In this document: one piece after another, positions 35,252-45,507 of the stretch
Numbering within the stretch: the stretch's first letter is position 1
How the letters are laid out: every line of letters starts with the position of its first letter
Source: Olivibacter sp. SDN3
Lineage (GTDB): Bacteria; Bacteroidota; Bacteroidia; Sphingobacteriales; Sphingobacteriaceae
DNA length: 64,000 bases
NCBI RefSeq assembly: GCF_014334135.1
Contig: NZ_CP060497.1
Span: 1,240,001 to 1,304,000, forward strand
Reading direction: 5' to 3'
Notes under the pieces: model-generated
Databases searched by the model: none
The model's input: only the letters and a program-made list of their open reading frames with translations
Told to the model about the DNA's origin: nothing
Program-made: the position numbers and the translations under genes

Positions 35252-37648
35252 ATGATCCGTCATTATTTAAAAACATCGGTGAGATTTTTACATGAAAACA
35301 AGTTTTTTTCGGCCATTAATCTTTTCGGCCTGTCGCTAGCTTTATGCATTGTTTACCTTACCTTTATATACCTGCGCTTTGAACTGAGCTACGACCAATT
35401 CAACGAAAAAGTTGATCAGATCTATCGTATCAGTACCGATATCAAGGGTGCGACAGGCACTACCAAGGAAACCAGTTCGGCGCCGCTGGCAAGCGCGCTT
35501 GAGCAGACCTTCCCGGAAGTAGAAAAAGCCGGACATTTCTTATTAGATTACTATATTGTCTCCAAAGATCAGAAGAGCTTCGGCGAAGAGACTATCGCTT
35601 ATGTCGATTCTTCACTGTTCGCTGTATTAACTCTTCCGCTCGTTCGTGGCGATAAGAATACTATTTTAAACGCACCTTTCGAGGCGGTGCTATCGGAAAG
35701 TGCTGCCAAAAAGTACTTTGGTACAACGGATTGCCTTCATCAAACCTTTACGCTCGATGGCAAAACGGAAGCTACCGTTACCGGGGTCATGAAAGACCTC
35801 CCGCAAAATGCCCATTTCCGAACAGATATCCTGCTGTCGATGTCCTCCTTATTCACAACCTCCAGTTATAGTCAGGCAAATCAGGATTGGCAGCGATTCG
35901 GCTTTTCTACATACGTACTTTTGAAAGAAAATGCCGATAAACACGCTTTCGAACATAAATTGAAAGACTTTTCAAAAAATTATCCCGGCAAAGAAAACCT
36001 ACAGTATCAGCTCATCATGGAGTCTCTGAAAGATCTATACCATCATGGCAGTGTACGGGGAAATAAGGCGGGAGCAACGGCCAAAGGCAACTACAACAAT
36101 ATCTATATCTTCTCTTTTGTGGCGTTTTTTGTCTTATGCATTGCCTGCTTTAACTATATCAATTTAACAACTGCCCTATCGATGAAGCGAACAAAAGAAA
36201 TTGGTGTTAGGCAAATGATCGGTGCGACAAAAAAGCAATTAATCGTCCAGTTTCTGGTAGACGCCATACTACTCTCCACACTGGCATTTTTATTTTCCGT
36301 TATGCTCTGCTTCCTCGTCATCCCCTGGTTCAATACCCTTGCCGGAAAAATCGTCGTTCAGAACATTTGGGCAATCCGCCCATATTTACCTTATGCATGG
36401 ATGATTGCACTGTTCACCGGAATGCTCGCAGGCAGCTATCCTGCTTTCTTTCTCTCCGGATTTAAACCCATCAACACCTTGAAAGGCCGGTTTACAACTA
36501 ATCCAAAAGGGCTAATGATCCGCCGAAGCTTAGTCGTCATCCAGTTCGCGGTTTTTATCTTACTGGCTGTAGCTACGATTGTCATTTATCGACAACTGGA
36601 TTTTATGAAGAATGAGGCTTTAGGTTTTCGCAAAGCACACAACTTGGCTATTGATTATCACTATGATGAGCGTATAAACGATCATCTGGAACAGGTAAAA
36701 GCTGATCTCAAGCGTATTCCCGGCGTTGAGCAAGCCGCCTATTCGGCTTATATCCCGGGCAGACCCAATAGACAGTTCGCTACAACGATAGAAGGCAAGG
36801 ACGGCTTCACGGAAGAAATCCAGACCGACACCTATTTCGTGGATTACGATTTTCTTGATCAATATGGCATCGAAATACTTGCTGGAAGGCCTTTTTCGAA
36901 TACCTATACACAAGACCTTCGGCAAAATATGTTAATCAATGAGACCTGCCTTCAACAACTGGGCTATTCGAACCCTCAGGATGCTCTTGGTAAGCGGGTG
37001 ATACAAAGAGGAGGACAGCCTGGTGAGATCATCGGCGTGGTGAAAGACTTTCAATACCATTCCATGCATGAAGCCGTCCGACCGTTGACCCTTCAAGTCG
37101 CCCCAGGTTTTTTCACTTTTTTAACGCTAACAATCAACTCCCGTGATGTTCCAGCCACGATTCAAGCTATTGAAAAAAGATGGAAACAGCTGGTTCCCGG
37201 GCTACCGTTGATTTATTCTTTTACGGATGAAACGCTAAATGCACAATACCAAGCTGAAGAGCGCTTTGGTAAGTTATTCATTTCATTTGCGGCCTGTGCT
37301 CTATTTATTTCCTGCTTAGGCCTATTGGGTTTAGTTTCATTCAGCACCATTCAACGAACGAAAGAAGTCGGGATACGGAAAGTACTCGGTGCCTCCTCAG
37401 CAACGATTTACAAACTACTCACCAAGGAGTACATTTTACTAGTCGGGACGGCCTGTTTAGTCGCTATTCCGCTCTCGTGGCTGTTAATGGATCGTTGGCT
37501 GAACGACTTTGCTTATCGGATTTCCATTCAATGGTGGATGTTTTTTAGTGCCAGCGCAACAGCAGTGATCATCACGCTGTTAAGCGTTAGTACGTTGGCT
37601 ATAAAAACAGCTAAGGCTAATCCGATAGATTCGCTTAGGGATGAGTAG
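35252..37648 (+). CDS. ABC3-type permease, 798 aa (second gene of run E)
   Basis: Double FtsX/MacB permease beginning MIRHYLKTSVRFLHEN, so the WRN signature is replaced by VRF. The first coupling motif, EIGVRQMIGAT (near residue 309), has Q in place of the usual lysine. The second is EVGIRKVLGAS near 698. The segment after it is LLTKEYILL, unlike the common LLSKDF. The tail is ANPIDSLRDE. It starts 23 bp after the split permease, so its expression may depend on a transcript that is now interrupted. Confidence 0.93.
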   Translation: MIRHYLKTSVRFLHENKFFSAINLFGLSLALCIVYLTFIYLRFELSYDQFNEKVDQIYRISTDIKGATGTTKETSSAPLASALEQTFPEVEKAGHFLLDYYIVSKDQKSFGEETIAYVDSSLFAVLTLPLVRGDKNTILNAPFEAVLSESAAKKYFGTTDCLHQTFTLDGKTEATVTGVMKDLPQNAHFRTDILLSMSSLFTTSSYSQANQDWQRFGFSTYVLLKENADKHAFEHKLKDFSKNYPGKENLQYQLIMESLKDLYHHGSVRGNKAGATAKGNYNNIYIFSFVAFFVLCIACFNYINLTTALSMKRTKEIGVRQMIGATKKQLIVQFLVDAILLSTLAFLFSVMLCFLVIPWFNTLAGKIVVQNIWAIRPYLPYAWMIALFTGMLAGSYPAFFLSGFKPINTLKGRFTTNPKGLMIRRSLVVIQFAVFILLAVATIVIYRQLDFMKNEALGFRKAHNLAIDYHYDERINDHLEQVKADLKRIPGVEQAAYSAYIPGRPNRQFATTIEGKDGFTEEIQTDTYFVDYDFLDQYGIEILAGRPFSNTYTQDLRQNMLINETCLQQLGYSNPQDALGKRVIQRGGQPGEIIGVVKDFQYHSMHEAVRPLTLQVAPGFFTFLTLTINSRDVPATIQAIEKRWKQLVPGLPLIYSFTDETLNAQYQAEERFGKLFISFAACALFISCLGLLGLVSFSTIQRTKEVGIRKVLGASSATIYKLLTKEYILLVGTACLVAIPLSWLLMDRWLNDFAYRISIQWWMFFSASATAVIITLLSVSTLAIKTAKANPIDSLRDE

Positions 37649-37723
37649 GAAAATTTGATAAACATTAATAGCTAATAAACAGGCTTAAAAGTTTAATGGA
37701 CATATACTTGAAAACCAAAAATT

Positions 37724-40087
37724 ATGCTCAGGAACTATTTAAAAATCGCTGTTCGTAACCTTGCAAAAGCTAAAGGTTTTGCATTCATCAATATTGCTGG
37801 ATTAGCCATCGGCATGGCGGCAGCTGTGCTCATTATACTATGGATCAAAGATGAATTGACTTACGATAGATTTTATGCGAAAACGGATAGGATCTACGAG
37901 GTGTATAATCGAGGTGATTTTAATGAAGACACCCATCTTTGGCCAAATGCCGCCAATCCGCTAGCACCTTTATTAAAGAAAGATTATCCAGAATTCGAAA
38001 CGGTTGTTCGATATACAGGAGCATCCCTATTGTTATCAGTAAACGAAAATTACCTGAAAAGTGACGGGCTATATGCCGATAGTGATTTTTTTCATGTATT
38101 CGATTTTCCAACATTGCAAGGAAATGTAAAGGAGACCTTTGGTTCAAATGATGGAATTGTGCTCACCGAGTCTTTGGCAAAAAAACTCTACGGTTCGATC
38201 GATATCATTGGTAAAAACGTTCAGGTCGATAGTACGAAAAGCCTCACGATAATCGCCGTTCTTGAAGATCTCCCGGAAAACACGCGATTTAAGCACACGG
38301 AATACTTTCTCTCGTGGGATTATTTTGAAGCGGGCATGGATAAGGAAACAGCCGAGTCATGGATCAATATTAAAGTTCCGACTTTGGCGCTATTGAAATC
38401 GAACACAAAAGTTGAAAACGTGAATGAGAAAATCAAGCACATACTGGAGGATGTACAGGGCATAAAAAGTGAGCTTTTCTTACATCCCGCTACCAAATGG
38501 CATTTATACTCCAAACAGGAACATGGAGCTTTTACCGGTGGGAGGATAGATACTGTGCGCTTATTTTCAGTAATTGCATTTTTCATTTTACTGATTGCCT
38601 GTATAAATTTCATGAACCTTAGTACCGCCCGCAGTGCAAACAGGGCAAAGGAAGTTGGCGTCCGCAAAGTCATGGGCGCACAAAAAAAGATGCTCATGGG
38701 GCAGTTTCTCAGTGAGTCGATCATCCTAGCGCTACTGGCCGGTTTTACTGCCATCCTGCTTGTTTTCATCAGCTTGCCAACCTTTAATACACTTTTAGGG
38801 AAAAAGCTCTTCGTTAACGTCGCCGACCCTCATTTTTGGCTTTGCTCTCTAGGTTTTATCCTGTTCACAGGAGTTTTAGCGGGTAGTTACCCGGCCTTTT
38901 TCCTTTCTTCGTTTAAACCGGTCAACGTTTTAAAAGGTGTTTTCAAATTACCAACAGCTCGATTTTCAGCTCGGAAAATCTTGGTAGTCTTCCAGTTTGT
39001 TTTCGCTATCATATTGATCATTTCCACCTTTATAATTGAAGATCAGATTAACCATGCCCAAAACCGGCAAAATGGCTACAATAAAGAACACCTAATATCC
39101 ATTCCGATGAATAATAATCTCAGGGAACATTATGAGGCTTTCCATCAGGAATTGATTTATGGGGGCGCCGCTACGTCGGTAACCCGGTCTTCGGGTACCC
39201 TCACCAACCATACCTTTGGCTCAACAAATTTCTCCTGGCCGGGAAGTTCTTCGGACGACTTGGACAAGGCTTTTGTTGCATTGACGGCTGATGGCGATTT
39301 CAAAAACACGATGGGCATAAAAATTCTGGAAGGAAGAGATATTGACATCCGCCAATATAAAACCGATTCGTCGGCCATGTTACTGAATGAAGCAGCAGTT
39401 AAAACTATGGGCCTACAAAATCCCATAGGTACGATCATCAAAAATGGTGACCAGCAATGGCAGGTAGTGGGAGTAGTTAACGATTTTATATTTTATTCGC
39501 CTTATCAATCTATTAACCCATTGTTCATATTGGGCTCTGGCGATTGGTTCAATTTTATATATATCAGGTTGAACCCGAACCATTCGACACCTGAAAATCT
39601 TATGCTCGCTGAGGACGTATTCAAGAAGTATAATGCTAACGAACCGTTTACCTATCACTTTACCGACGAACTTTATGCGAAGAGTTTTGAAAACGAGGAG
39701 CGTACTTCCAAACTTACCGGCCTGTTTTCCAGTTTAACCATTTTTATCTCTTGCCTAGGTTTATTTGGATTAGCAGCCTATACGGCTACTCAACGTAGAA
39801 AAGAAATCGGTGTTCGCAAAGTATTAGGCGCAAAGGTCAACAGCATTGTCCATCTTTTATCCAAAGATTTCATCAAACTCGTGCTTATTGCATTTATTAT
39901 TGCGTCACCTATCGCATATTATGTTATGGATACGTGGTTGCAGGATTTCAACTACCGTATCTCGATAACATGGTATACGTTTTTTAGTACAGGTGTATTG
40001 GCAATTATGATAGCGTTATTGACCGTCAGCTTTCAGGCATTGAAAGCAGCGTTGGCCAATCCCGTAAATTCGCTTAGGGATGAGTAG
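37724..40087 (+). CDS. ABC3-type permease, 787 aa (third gene of run E)
   Basis: The shortest intact permease here. It belongs to the same subtype as the genes at 11319 and 55619 (LILWIKDELTYDRF at the N-terminus, SPYQSINP in domain 2). The coupling motifs are EVGVRKVMGAQ near residue 302 and EIGVRKVLGAK near 689. The tail is ANPVNSLRDE. Its last 14 bases overlap the end of the convergent CBM9-like gene, so the two stop codons lie within each other's coding sequence. Confidence 0.93.
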   Translation: MLRNYLKIAVRNLAKAKGFAFINIAGLAIGMAAAVLIILWIKDELTYDRFYAKTDRIYEVYNRGDFNEDTHLWPNAANPLAPLLKKDYPEFETVVRYTGASLLLSVNENYLKSDGLYADSDFFHVFDFPTLQGNVKETFGSNDGIVLTESLAKKLYGSIDIIGKNVQVDSTKSLTIIAVLEDLPENTRFKHTEYFLSWDYFEAGMDKETAESWINIKVPTLALLKSNTKVENVNEKIKHILEDVQGIKSELFLHPATKWHLYSKQEHGAFTGGRIDTVRLFSVIAFFILLIACINFMNLSTARSANRAKEVGVRKVMGAQKKMLMGQFLSESIILALLAGFTAILLVFISLPTFNTLLGKKLFVNVADPHFWLCSLGFILFTGVLAGSYPAFFLSSFKPVNVLKGVFKLPTARFSARKILVVFQFVFAIILIISTFIIEDQINHAQNRQNGYNKEHLISIPMNNNLREHYEAFHQELIYGGAATSVTRSSGTLTNHTFGSTNFSWPGSSSDDLDKAFVALTADGDFKNTMGIKILEGRDIDIRQYKTDSSAMLLNEAAVKTMGLQNPIGTIIKNGDQQWQVVGVVNDFIFYSPYQSINPLFILGSGDWFNFIYIRLNPNHSTPENLMLAEDVFKKYNANEPFTYHFTDELYAKSFENEERTSKLTGLFSSLTIFISCLGLFGLAAYTATQRRKEIGVRKVLGAKVNSIVHLLSKDFIKLVLIAFIIASPIAYYVMDTWLQDFNYRISITWYTFFSTGVLAIMIALLTVSFQALKAALANPVNSLRDE

Positions 40088-40907
40088 CGCTGTTACGCTT
40101 GGTAAATTGCAGCCGTCCCCATTTTTCCGGTTGGTGCATATCTATAACGCCTTGCGGACTCCACACCCAATTGTATTCTGGTAGGAATTCACCGGATTGC
40201 GGATCCTTTTTGCGGACATATCGGCCGTCCTCGATTTCTGTCTCCCAATTTACGCGGGAAAAATTCAGTCGCCATGTTGTACCCTCTTTCGGAACGGGGG
40301 TCACCACCTCTCCATAGCGCAGTGCGCTGAAAGGGATGGCCATCTCTAGGACCCATAGGCTATCCCGATCACTTGGGTCGTTCAAAGTGCCTTTGATAGA
40401 TATCGCCGACCGGAAACCTTCCATATCGTAATCATGATCAGGCTTTCCCCGCTGGCGGTAGGGTTTGGGCAAAAACAGGTCAAAAGTATTATTTACTGCG
40501 TTCACTTCCATTTCAAAATAGTTATAGGTATCACCATCGGGATCAATGAACACTTCAAAATCATTTTCGTAAAAAACGATCTGATCTTTAATGGTTTGAT
40601 AAGCCCATATATCTTCTTCGTAGATGACGGCAGCAATATACAGGCAGCTATCATCCCATAAGAGTTTCGCCTTGGTATCCTGCAATGGCTTAGGTTTAAG
40701 ATCACCTTCAATATCTACAAATAGATCAGTCCAGGGCGCATCTCTCCAATCATCTTCTTCGAGGTGCCCATCAATAAGGATTTCTTGTGCGGTATATTGA
40801 CAACTATACTGTTTAGGCCGCTCATTTTTTTGGCTAAAAGCATTTAGCGAACTACAAATAAAAAAAAGGAATCCATAAATTTTTTGTGAAAGCCTGTGTT
40901 TGCTCAT
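40074..40907 (-). CDS. Secreted CBM9-like carbohydrate-binding protein, 277 aa
   Basis: Extracytoplasmic protein with a signal peptide (MSKHRLSQKIYGFLFFICSS, cleaved near AFSQ) and a single domain of the carbohydrate-binding module family 9-like type. Typical marks are IDGHLEEDDW near the start, LLWDDSCLYIAAVI, FEVFIDPDGDTYNYFEMEVNA, and the C-terminal WRLNFSRVNWE. I chose the ATG at 40907 because the 23 residues of the longer frame would bury the signal peptide. The gene is convergent with the permease and overlaps its 3' end by 14 bp. Proteins of this kind usually bind glycans at the cell surface, and the ligand is unknown. Confidence 0.85.
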   Translation of the reverse strand: MSKHRLSQKIYGFLFFICSSLNAFSQKNERPKQYSCQYTAQEILIDGHLEEDDWRDAPWTDLFVDIEGDLKPKPLQDTKAKLLWDDSCLYIAAVIYEEDIWAYQTIKDQIVFYENDFEVFIDPDGDTYNYFEMEVNAVNNTFDLFLPKPYRQRGKPDHDYDMEGFRSAISIKGTLNDPSDRDSLWVLEMAIPFSALRYGEVVTPVPKEGTTWRLNFSRVNWETEIEDGRYVRKKDPQSGEFLPEYNWVWSPQGVIDMHQPEKWGRLQFTKRNSATHP

Positions 40908-41088
40908 GTTAAAGAAGCCCATATGTCCGTATTCTTTGTTTATCCGCGAAGATATTAAAAATTTAGGACTGCCCATTACTCCATTGAAATCGACAGAGCG
41001 CGTGTGGAATAATAAAAACGTTTCATAAACAAATATCCGGTAATTTTACCCGTCGACGAGGCAAGTTATCGGATAAGGTATTGATAAG

Positions 41089-41736
41089 TCAGCTCACTAA
41101 ATACGACAATAGTCCATTGATATTCTTTACCGCAAGCATCCCTTTTCCGACGAACTCGTAGAGAACTTTCTTCGCATACATTGGTCTTATAGATACATCA
41201 TTAAAGCTTTCCTCTTCTAGCTTCCTAAAAACATCCAAAGGTGACTGCCCATGTTGAAATGTGCCTCGATAGATAAGCTGTTCGATTGATTTTTTCAGCA
41301 TTCCATAGGCTTGCCTCTGCTCATTAAGTTTGATTTTTGGTATCGCTTCTGAAAACCGTATAACTTGGAACTTATTTTCACATTTCCATGGATGGGTAAT
41401 CTTATAATAGATCACCCGCTGATCCGTTTCCGTATGCACCCGTACCAAACGGGGTTCAGTATAACTGCTAAATTCATCTTTACTAAACGGAATGCCCTGA
41501 CTAATGCGGTAGTTGAAAATATTGTTCAATAAGGCCTCATCCGCAACGGTCAGCTTTTCTGCATTATTCATTTCTTCGTAATCGCTATAGTAATAAGGCG
41601 CTTTACCCATTAAGAAAGATAGCTCTTCCTTCGAATATTTAAAAAAGATACGCTGCCGCATAAAGGCATACCATCGATTCATTTCCACTTGTGTTAGCAT
41701 ACCTGCATAGGAGCTGGTTAAGGTTCTTGGTTTCAT
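41089..41736 (-). CDS. Unknown protein with an HTH-like N-terminal segment, 215 aa
   Basis: I do not recognise the family. Residues about 18-48 (RWYAFMRQRIFFKYSKEELSF, then LMGKAPYYYSDYE) look like a Cro/CI-type helix-turn-helix, as in small regulators. The rest is a mixed alpha/beta region with no signal peptide or membrane helix. The start MKPRTLTSS at 41736 is preferred over the ATG at 41811, which would add a hydrophobic AT-rich stretch unlike the rest. It stands alone between two secreted-protein genes. Confidence 0.6.
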   Translation of the reverse strand: MKPRTLTSSYAGMLTQVEMNRWYAFMRQRIFFKYSKEELSFLMGKAPYYYSDYEEMNNAEKLTVADEALLNNIFNYRISQGIPFSKDEFSSYTEPRLVRVHTETDQRVIYYKITHPWKCENKFQVIRFSEAIPKIKLNEQRQAYGMLKKSIEQLIYRGTFQHGQSPLDVFRKLEEESFNDVSIRPMYAKKVLYEFVGKGMLAVKNINGLLSYLVS

Positions 41737-42140
41737 AAATAGCTTTGGTCTTAATGCTTTTTGAAAAATAAAATAATGACCAAATATAAATAAAATATTA
41801 TTTATAAGCATAATAATACCATTAAAAATAATCTATAAACTTCATCATCTAGATTAGTCAGTATTAGACGGAATCTTAACCCTTTTGTTTATTAATGTAA
41901 AACGCATTAATTGATTGGTTAAACTTGTTGTTGCACATCCTTTGAAGTTTTATGTTAGGTGGTGATTCCTAACTATCGTCAGAAAGCAGAACGCAAGCCC
42001 AAGGTGATAAGCAGTATTTATACTTAAATTAAGCACGATTTATGGGTGTCAATCACCTATTTATTATGGTATTTTTGTTTTGTTCGAAAACATGAAAGGA
42101 TCAACATTTCGATTATTGCCCATAGCTCACTTATTACAAT
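41737..42140. other. Divergent intergenic region with a short inverted repeat
   Basis: About 400 bp between divergent genes. ATTAATG (41891-41897) and CATTAAT (41905-41911) form a 7-bp inverted repeat with a 7-nt spacer, a possible operator. Nothing else recognisable is present. Confidence 0.4.
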
Positions 42141-43115
42141 ATGAAGAGAAACTTGTTCATGCTCATCTCCTTATTGTTTACCTTAATAACATTGCGAACA
42201 AACGCGCAGCAGTACACATTTAAGCGATTTGAAAGCAATCCGATCCTTAAAAAGGAACTACTCAAGGAGTCAGATGGCACTAATATCAACGGACCTTCGC
42301 TAATAAAAACTCCTGATTGGCTACCAAATAAACTTGGGAAATATTATTTATATTTTGCTCACCATCAAGGTAAATACATCCGTTTAGCTTATACAGATGA
42401 TTTGAAAAAGAACTGGAAAATATTTGACAAGGGGACATTGCAATTAACAGATTGTGCTGTTTGCCACGGACACGTAGCCTCACCCGATGTATTTGTCGAT
42501 GACACAAACAAACAGATTGTATTATATTTCCATTCTCCTTTAGTTGAAAATCAACAATCAAAGGGACAGTATTCTTATAGGGCGGCCTCTGACGACGGAA
42601 TAAATTTCAAAGTGGATACCACTGCTCTTGGAATTTCTTATTTCCGCGTTTTTGATTGGAATGGAACTCATTATGCAATTGCTAGAACAGGACAGCTGTA
42701 CCGCTCAAAAGATGGCGGATTGACTTTTGAAAGCGGACCCAATCCATTTGACAAGATTCAGCGTAAAACCAATTATTTAAGACACGCGGCAGTTAAAGTA
42801 TCAGGCGATAAATTGTTTGTTTTCTATTCTAATATAGGCGATAAACCAGAACGCATTCTATTATCGACATTGGATCTTAACGATGATTGGCGTACCTGGC
42901 ATCCAAGCAAGCCTATCACAATCGTACAACCCGAAAAAGATTATGAAGGAGTTAATTTACCCCAACTGCCGTCTGAAATTGGAGCAAAATTTGGCGAAGT
43001 CCACCAATTACGAGATCCAGCATTCTTTGAGGAAGACGGCAAATGGTATTTACTGTATTCCACCGCTGGGGAGAGCGGAATTGCAATCGGTGAATTGAAA
43101 ACCCAATACCAATAA
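42141..43115 (+). CDS. Secreted five-bladed beta-propeller protein, GH43-like, 324 aa
   Basis: Extracytoplasmic protein with signal peptide MKRNLFMLISLLFTLITLRTN. The mature part looks like a glycoside-hydrolase family 43/117-type propeller: NINGPSLIKTPDWLP, KYYLYFAHHQGKYIRLAYTDDL, then HGHVASPDVF, and near the end QLRDPAFFEEDGKWYLLYS. Acidic residues suited to catalysis are present (D near 100, E in the final blade) but cannot be assigned with certainty. The substrate is unknown. It lies next to the CBM9-like gene, hinting at surface glycan use, though the two are not in one operon. Confidence 0.78.
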   Translation: MKRNLFMLISLLFTLITLRTNAQQYTFKRFESNPILKKELLKESDGTNINGPSLIKTPDWLPNKLGKYYLYFAHHQGKYIRLAYTDDLKKNWKIFDKGTLQLTDCAVCHGHVASPDVFVDDTNKQIVLYFHSPLVENQQSKGQYSYRAASDDGINFKVDTTALGISYFRVFDWNGTHYAIARTGQLYRSKDGGLTFESGPNPFDKIQRKTNYLRHAAVKVSGDKLFVFYSNIGDKPERILLSTLDLNDDWRTWHPSKPITIVQPEKDYEGVNLPQLPSEIGAKFGEVHQLRDPAFFEEDGKWYLLYSTAGESGIAIGELKTQYQ

Positions 43116-43221
43116 CCTTCTTTTTTTGTATTTCGGGTGATTCTGATGACTCGCTAATGCCTTGTCAAAGTTTACGGCAGATAATGATTATTAAGCGATC
43201 ATGAATACTGGTTCACACCAA

Positions 43222-44625
43222 TCACACTTTCGTCTTTTTCCAACCGCCTCTCGAGAAAAGCCAGAGTGTAAAAATGCCTACCCCAGTTTCCGAGGCAAAA
43301 ATTCCCCAGAAAACACCCGTATGCGAATAGTTGAGCGTAATGGCCAAAAAATAACAAAGTGGGATCTGGATAAGCCAAAAGAAGACGAGGTTAATCAATG
43401 TAGGTGTTCTGGTATCACCCGATCCATTAAATGCCTGTACGGACACCATCCACCAGCCATAAATAAAGTAAGAATAAGAGATAATCCGTAACCATTGGCC
43501 TCCGATGGTGATCACCCTGTCGTCTACACTGAAAATACCCACCAATCTTTCGTTGAAAAAGAAAAATACCAAAGAAATAGCCACCATAAATATCATGTTG
43601 TATCGCCCGATCTTCCAGACGGAAGATTCTGCCCGATCCGGCCGTTCAGCTCCCAGATTTTGTCCAACCAAAGTTGCCGCCGCATTAGCCAGGCCCCAAG
43701 CAGGCATCATGGTAAACATCATAATACGCATCGCTATAGTGGAACCGGCCACCGCCTCACTACCCACTTCGGCCAGAATACGCATCAAAAAAATCCAAGA
43801 TGTCATGGCAACCAACATTTGTCCGATTCCTCCGATGGAAGTACGCAATATCGTGTACATCGCCTTTGCATTCCACATCAGCTGAGCGACGTGTACACGA
43901 ATATGCTTCCCTCCCTTAAAGAGAACCCAGAGCTGCATGGCAACACCCACACCTCGGCCGATATTGCTCACGATAGCAGCGCCTTCGATACCAAGCGCAG
44001 GAATTGGCCCCCAACCAAATATAAATATGGGATCCAGTATGATATTAACTCCATTGGCCACCCACAGCACACGCATGGCGATCGCCGCATCTCCGGCACC
44101 GCGAAATATGGCGTTTATCACAAAAAGTAACATGACCACAACATTCCCACCAAGCATCCATTGCGTATAAACGTAGCCGTGTTGTATAGCCCAATCATCG
44201 GCTCCCATAAGTGCCAACATTTCTTTCGAAAAAAAGATACCGACAAAAGCAAAGGGGATAGCAGCCAATATCCCAATGATTATCGCCTGCACAGCCGAGA
44301 CACCAACAAGTTCTTTTCTTTTCTCACCAATTCTTCGAGCAATAATCGCCGTAACAGCCGTAGAAAGTCCCATCGCAATAGAGTAAAGCAGAAACAGATA
44401 CGTTTCCGTAAGACCTACAGTTGCAACTGCAGAAGCCCCTAGTTTACCGACAAAATAAATGTCAACAACTGCAAAAGTGGATTCCATCAGAAGCTCTAGA
44501 ATCATGGGAACTGCCAAAAGGAAGATTGCTCGCCTTAATCCTATTTTCGTATAATCCACTTCTGTTCCACGAATCGCATTACCAAGTTCTTGCCAGACTG
44601 AGGGACGATTTTGCTTTTTTTCCAT
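43222..44625 (-). CDS. MATE-family efflux transporter, 467 aa
   Basis: Inner-membrane multidrug/toxin exporter with twelve predicted helices, driven by a sodium or proton gradient. The first half has the MATE signature (STFAVVDIYFVGKLGASAVA, then GLSTAVTAIIARRIGE). The pseudo-repeat of the second half is visible around NAAATLVGQNLGA. Length is typical. A hydrophilic N-terminus of about 25 residues precedes the first helix. It is convergent with the propeller gene. Confidence 0.9.
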   Translation of the reverse strand: MEKKQNRPSVWQELGNAIRGTEVDYTKIGLRRAIFLLAVPMILELLMESTFAVVDIYFVGKLGASAVATVGLTETYLFLLYSIAMGLSTAVTAIIARRIGEKRKELVGVSAVQAIIIGILAAIPFAFVGIFFSKEMLALMGADDWAIQHGYVYTQWMLGGNVVVMLLFVINAIFRGAGDAAIAMRVLWVANGVNIILDPIFIFGWGPIPALGIEGAAIVSNIGRGVGVAMQLWVLFKGGKHIRVHVAQLMWNAKAMYTILRTSIGGIGQMLVAMTSWIFLMRILAEVGSEAVAGSTIAMRIMMFTMMPAWGLANAAATLVGQNLGAERPDRAESSVWKIGRYNMIFMVAISLVFFFFNERLVGIFSVDDRVITIGGQWLRIISYSYFIYGWWMVSVQAFNGSGDTRTPTLINLVFFWLIQIPLCYFLAITLNYSHTGVFWGIFASETGVGIFTLWLFSRGGWKKTKV

Positions 44626-44784
44626 AGGAATTGTTTGTTTATACCTTTCTGATAATCGTAACTTTATAAAAATCTTTCTTGCGAGAAATTTTATTTTGTA
44701 AAAATACCGTACAATACTTTTTTATATCATGGCGAAATATGACAATTTAAGGGCAAAATAAGACAAGTACCATTTCCCTTACAT

Positions 44785-45507
44785 CTAGGACAAATCTTGC
44801 TCGTCATCATTTTTGGGTTTTATTAGTTTATCAATAAGGTTATCATTTCTCTTGTTCGTAACATCAAAAAGGGTTTCTTCGATCTGTGCAAATTCCGGAG
44901 GCAGGAAAGTGCGTTGAATACTTCTATTATTCAGATAACTAATGGTATCACAAAAGTTTAGCAGGGATTCTAAAATATGGGAAGTAATGATAATTGTTTT
45001 TCCCGCTGCTTTTAGTTTGTTGATAATGACTTTTACCAGCTGTACGGTTTCCAGGTCGATGCCATTAAATGGCTCATCCAAAATAAGCAAAGGTTTATCA
45101 AAAGATAAAACACTCATAAAAGCCAGTTTTTTCTTCATCCCGGTAGAATAGTCCTCAATAAAATGTTCCAAGGGTAAGGCAAATAACGCGTTCCAAGAAA
45201 ACAGATCAAACATCGGGTTCAGCGTCGCGAATAACTGGAGGTATTCTTTCCCGGTGACCTGTTTATAGAAGAAATTATAGGTTTCTAATAATACTACTTC
45301 TCGCTTTGTTAGTCGTTTGCCCATCCAGTTAATTGTCCCTTCCTGGAAAGGCAGCATGCCACTTAAGCAGTTAAGCAGCGTCGTTTTACCTGAGCCATTC
45401 AACCCAACTAAGCCGTGAATCTTGCCGATCTCCAGTGCCGAACTCAAGTCTTCCAATACGGGTTCGCCCTTTAAATAACGAACAGACAGCTTATTTATTT
45501 CCAGCAT
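44785..45507 (-). CDS. ABC transporter ATP-binding protein, 240 aa
   Basis: Cytoplasmic ATPase of an ABC-2-like exporter. The Walker A motif GLNGSGKT is at 35-42, the signature reads STGMKKK (121-127) instead of LSGGQ, the Walker B is LLILDEP with D144-E145, and the switch histidine is H177. The YSTGMKKKL form of the signature is usual in exporters of the CcmA/NatA type. It follows the membrane subunit on the same strand with a 17-bp overlap, so the two are translationally coupled. Confidence 0.9.
   Translation of the reverse strand: MLEINKLSVRYLKGEPVLEDLSSALEIGKIHGLVGLNGSGKTTLLNCLSGMLPFQEGTINWMGKRLTKREVVLLETYNFFYKQVTGKEYLQLFATLNPMFDLFSWNALFALPLEHFIEDYSTGMKKKLAFMSVLSFDKPLLILDEPFNGIDLETVQLVKVIINKLKAAGKTIIITSHILESLLNFCDTISYLNNRSIQRTFLPPEFAQIEETLFDVTNKRNDNLIDKLIKPKNDDEQDLS

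Noticed and set aside
42090-42105. A TGTTCG half-site upstream of the GH43-like gene
   Set aside because: Only one arm matches, the second arm and the 21-bp partner are absent, so it is not a member of the paired-palindrome set.
43495-44130. A 211-codon open frame on the + strand
   Set aside because: It lies wholly antisense to the intact MATE gene, has low-complexity His/Ser/Asn-rich translation and no family resemblance.
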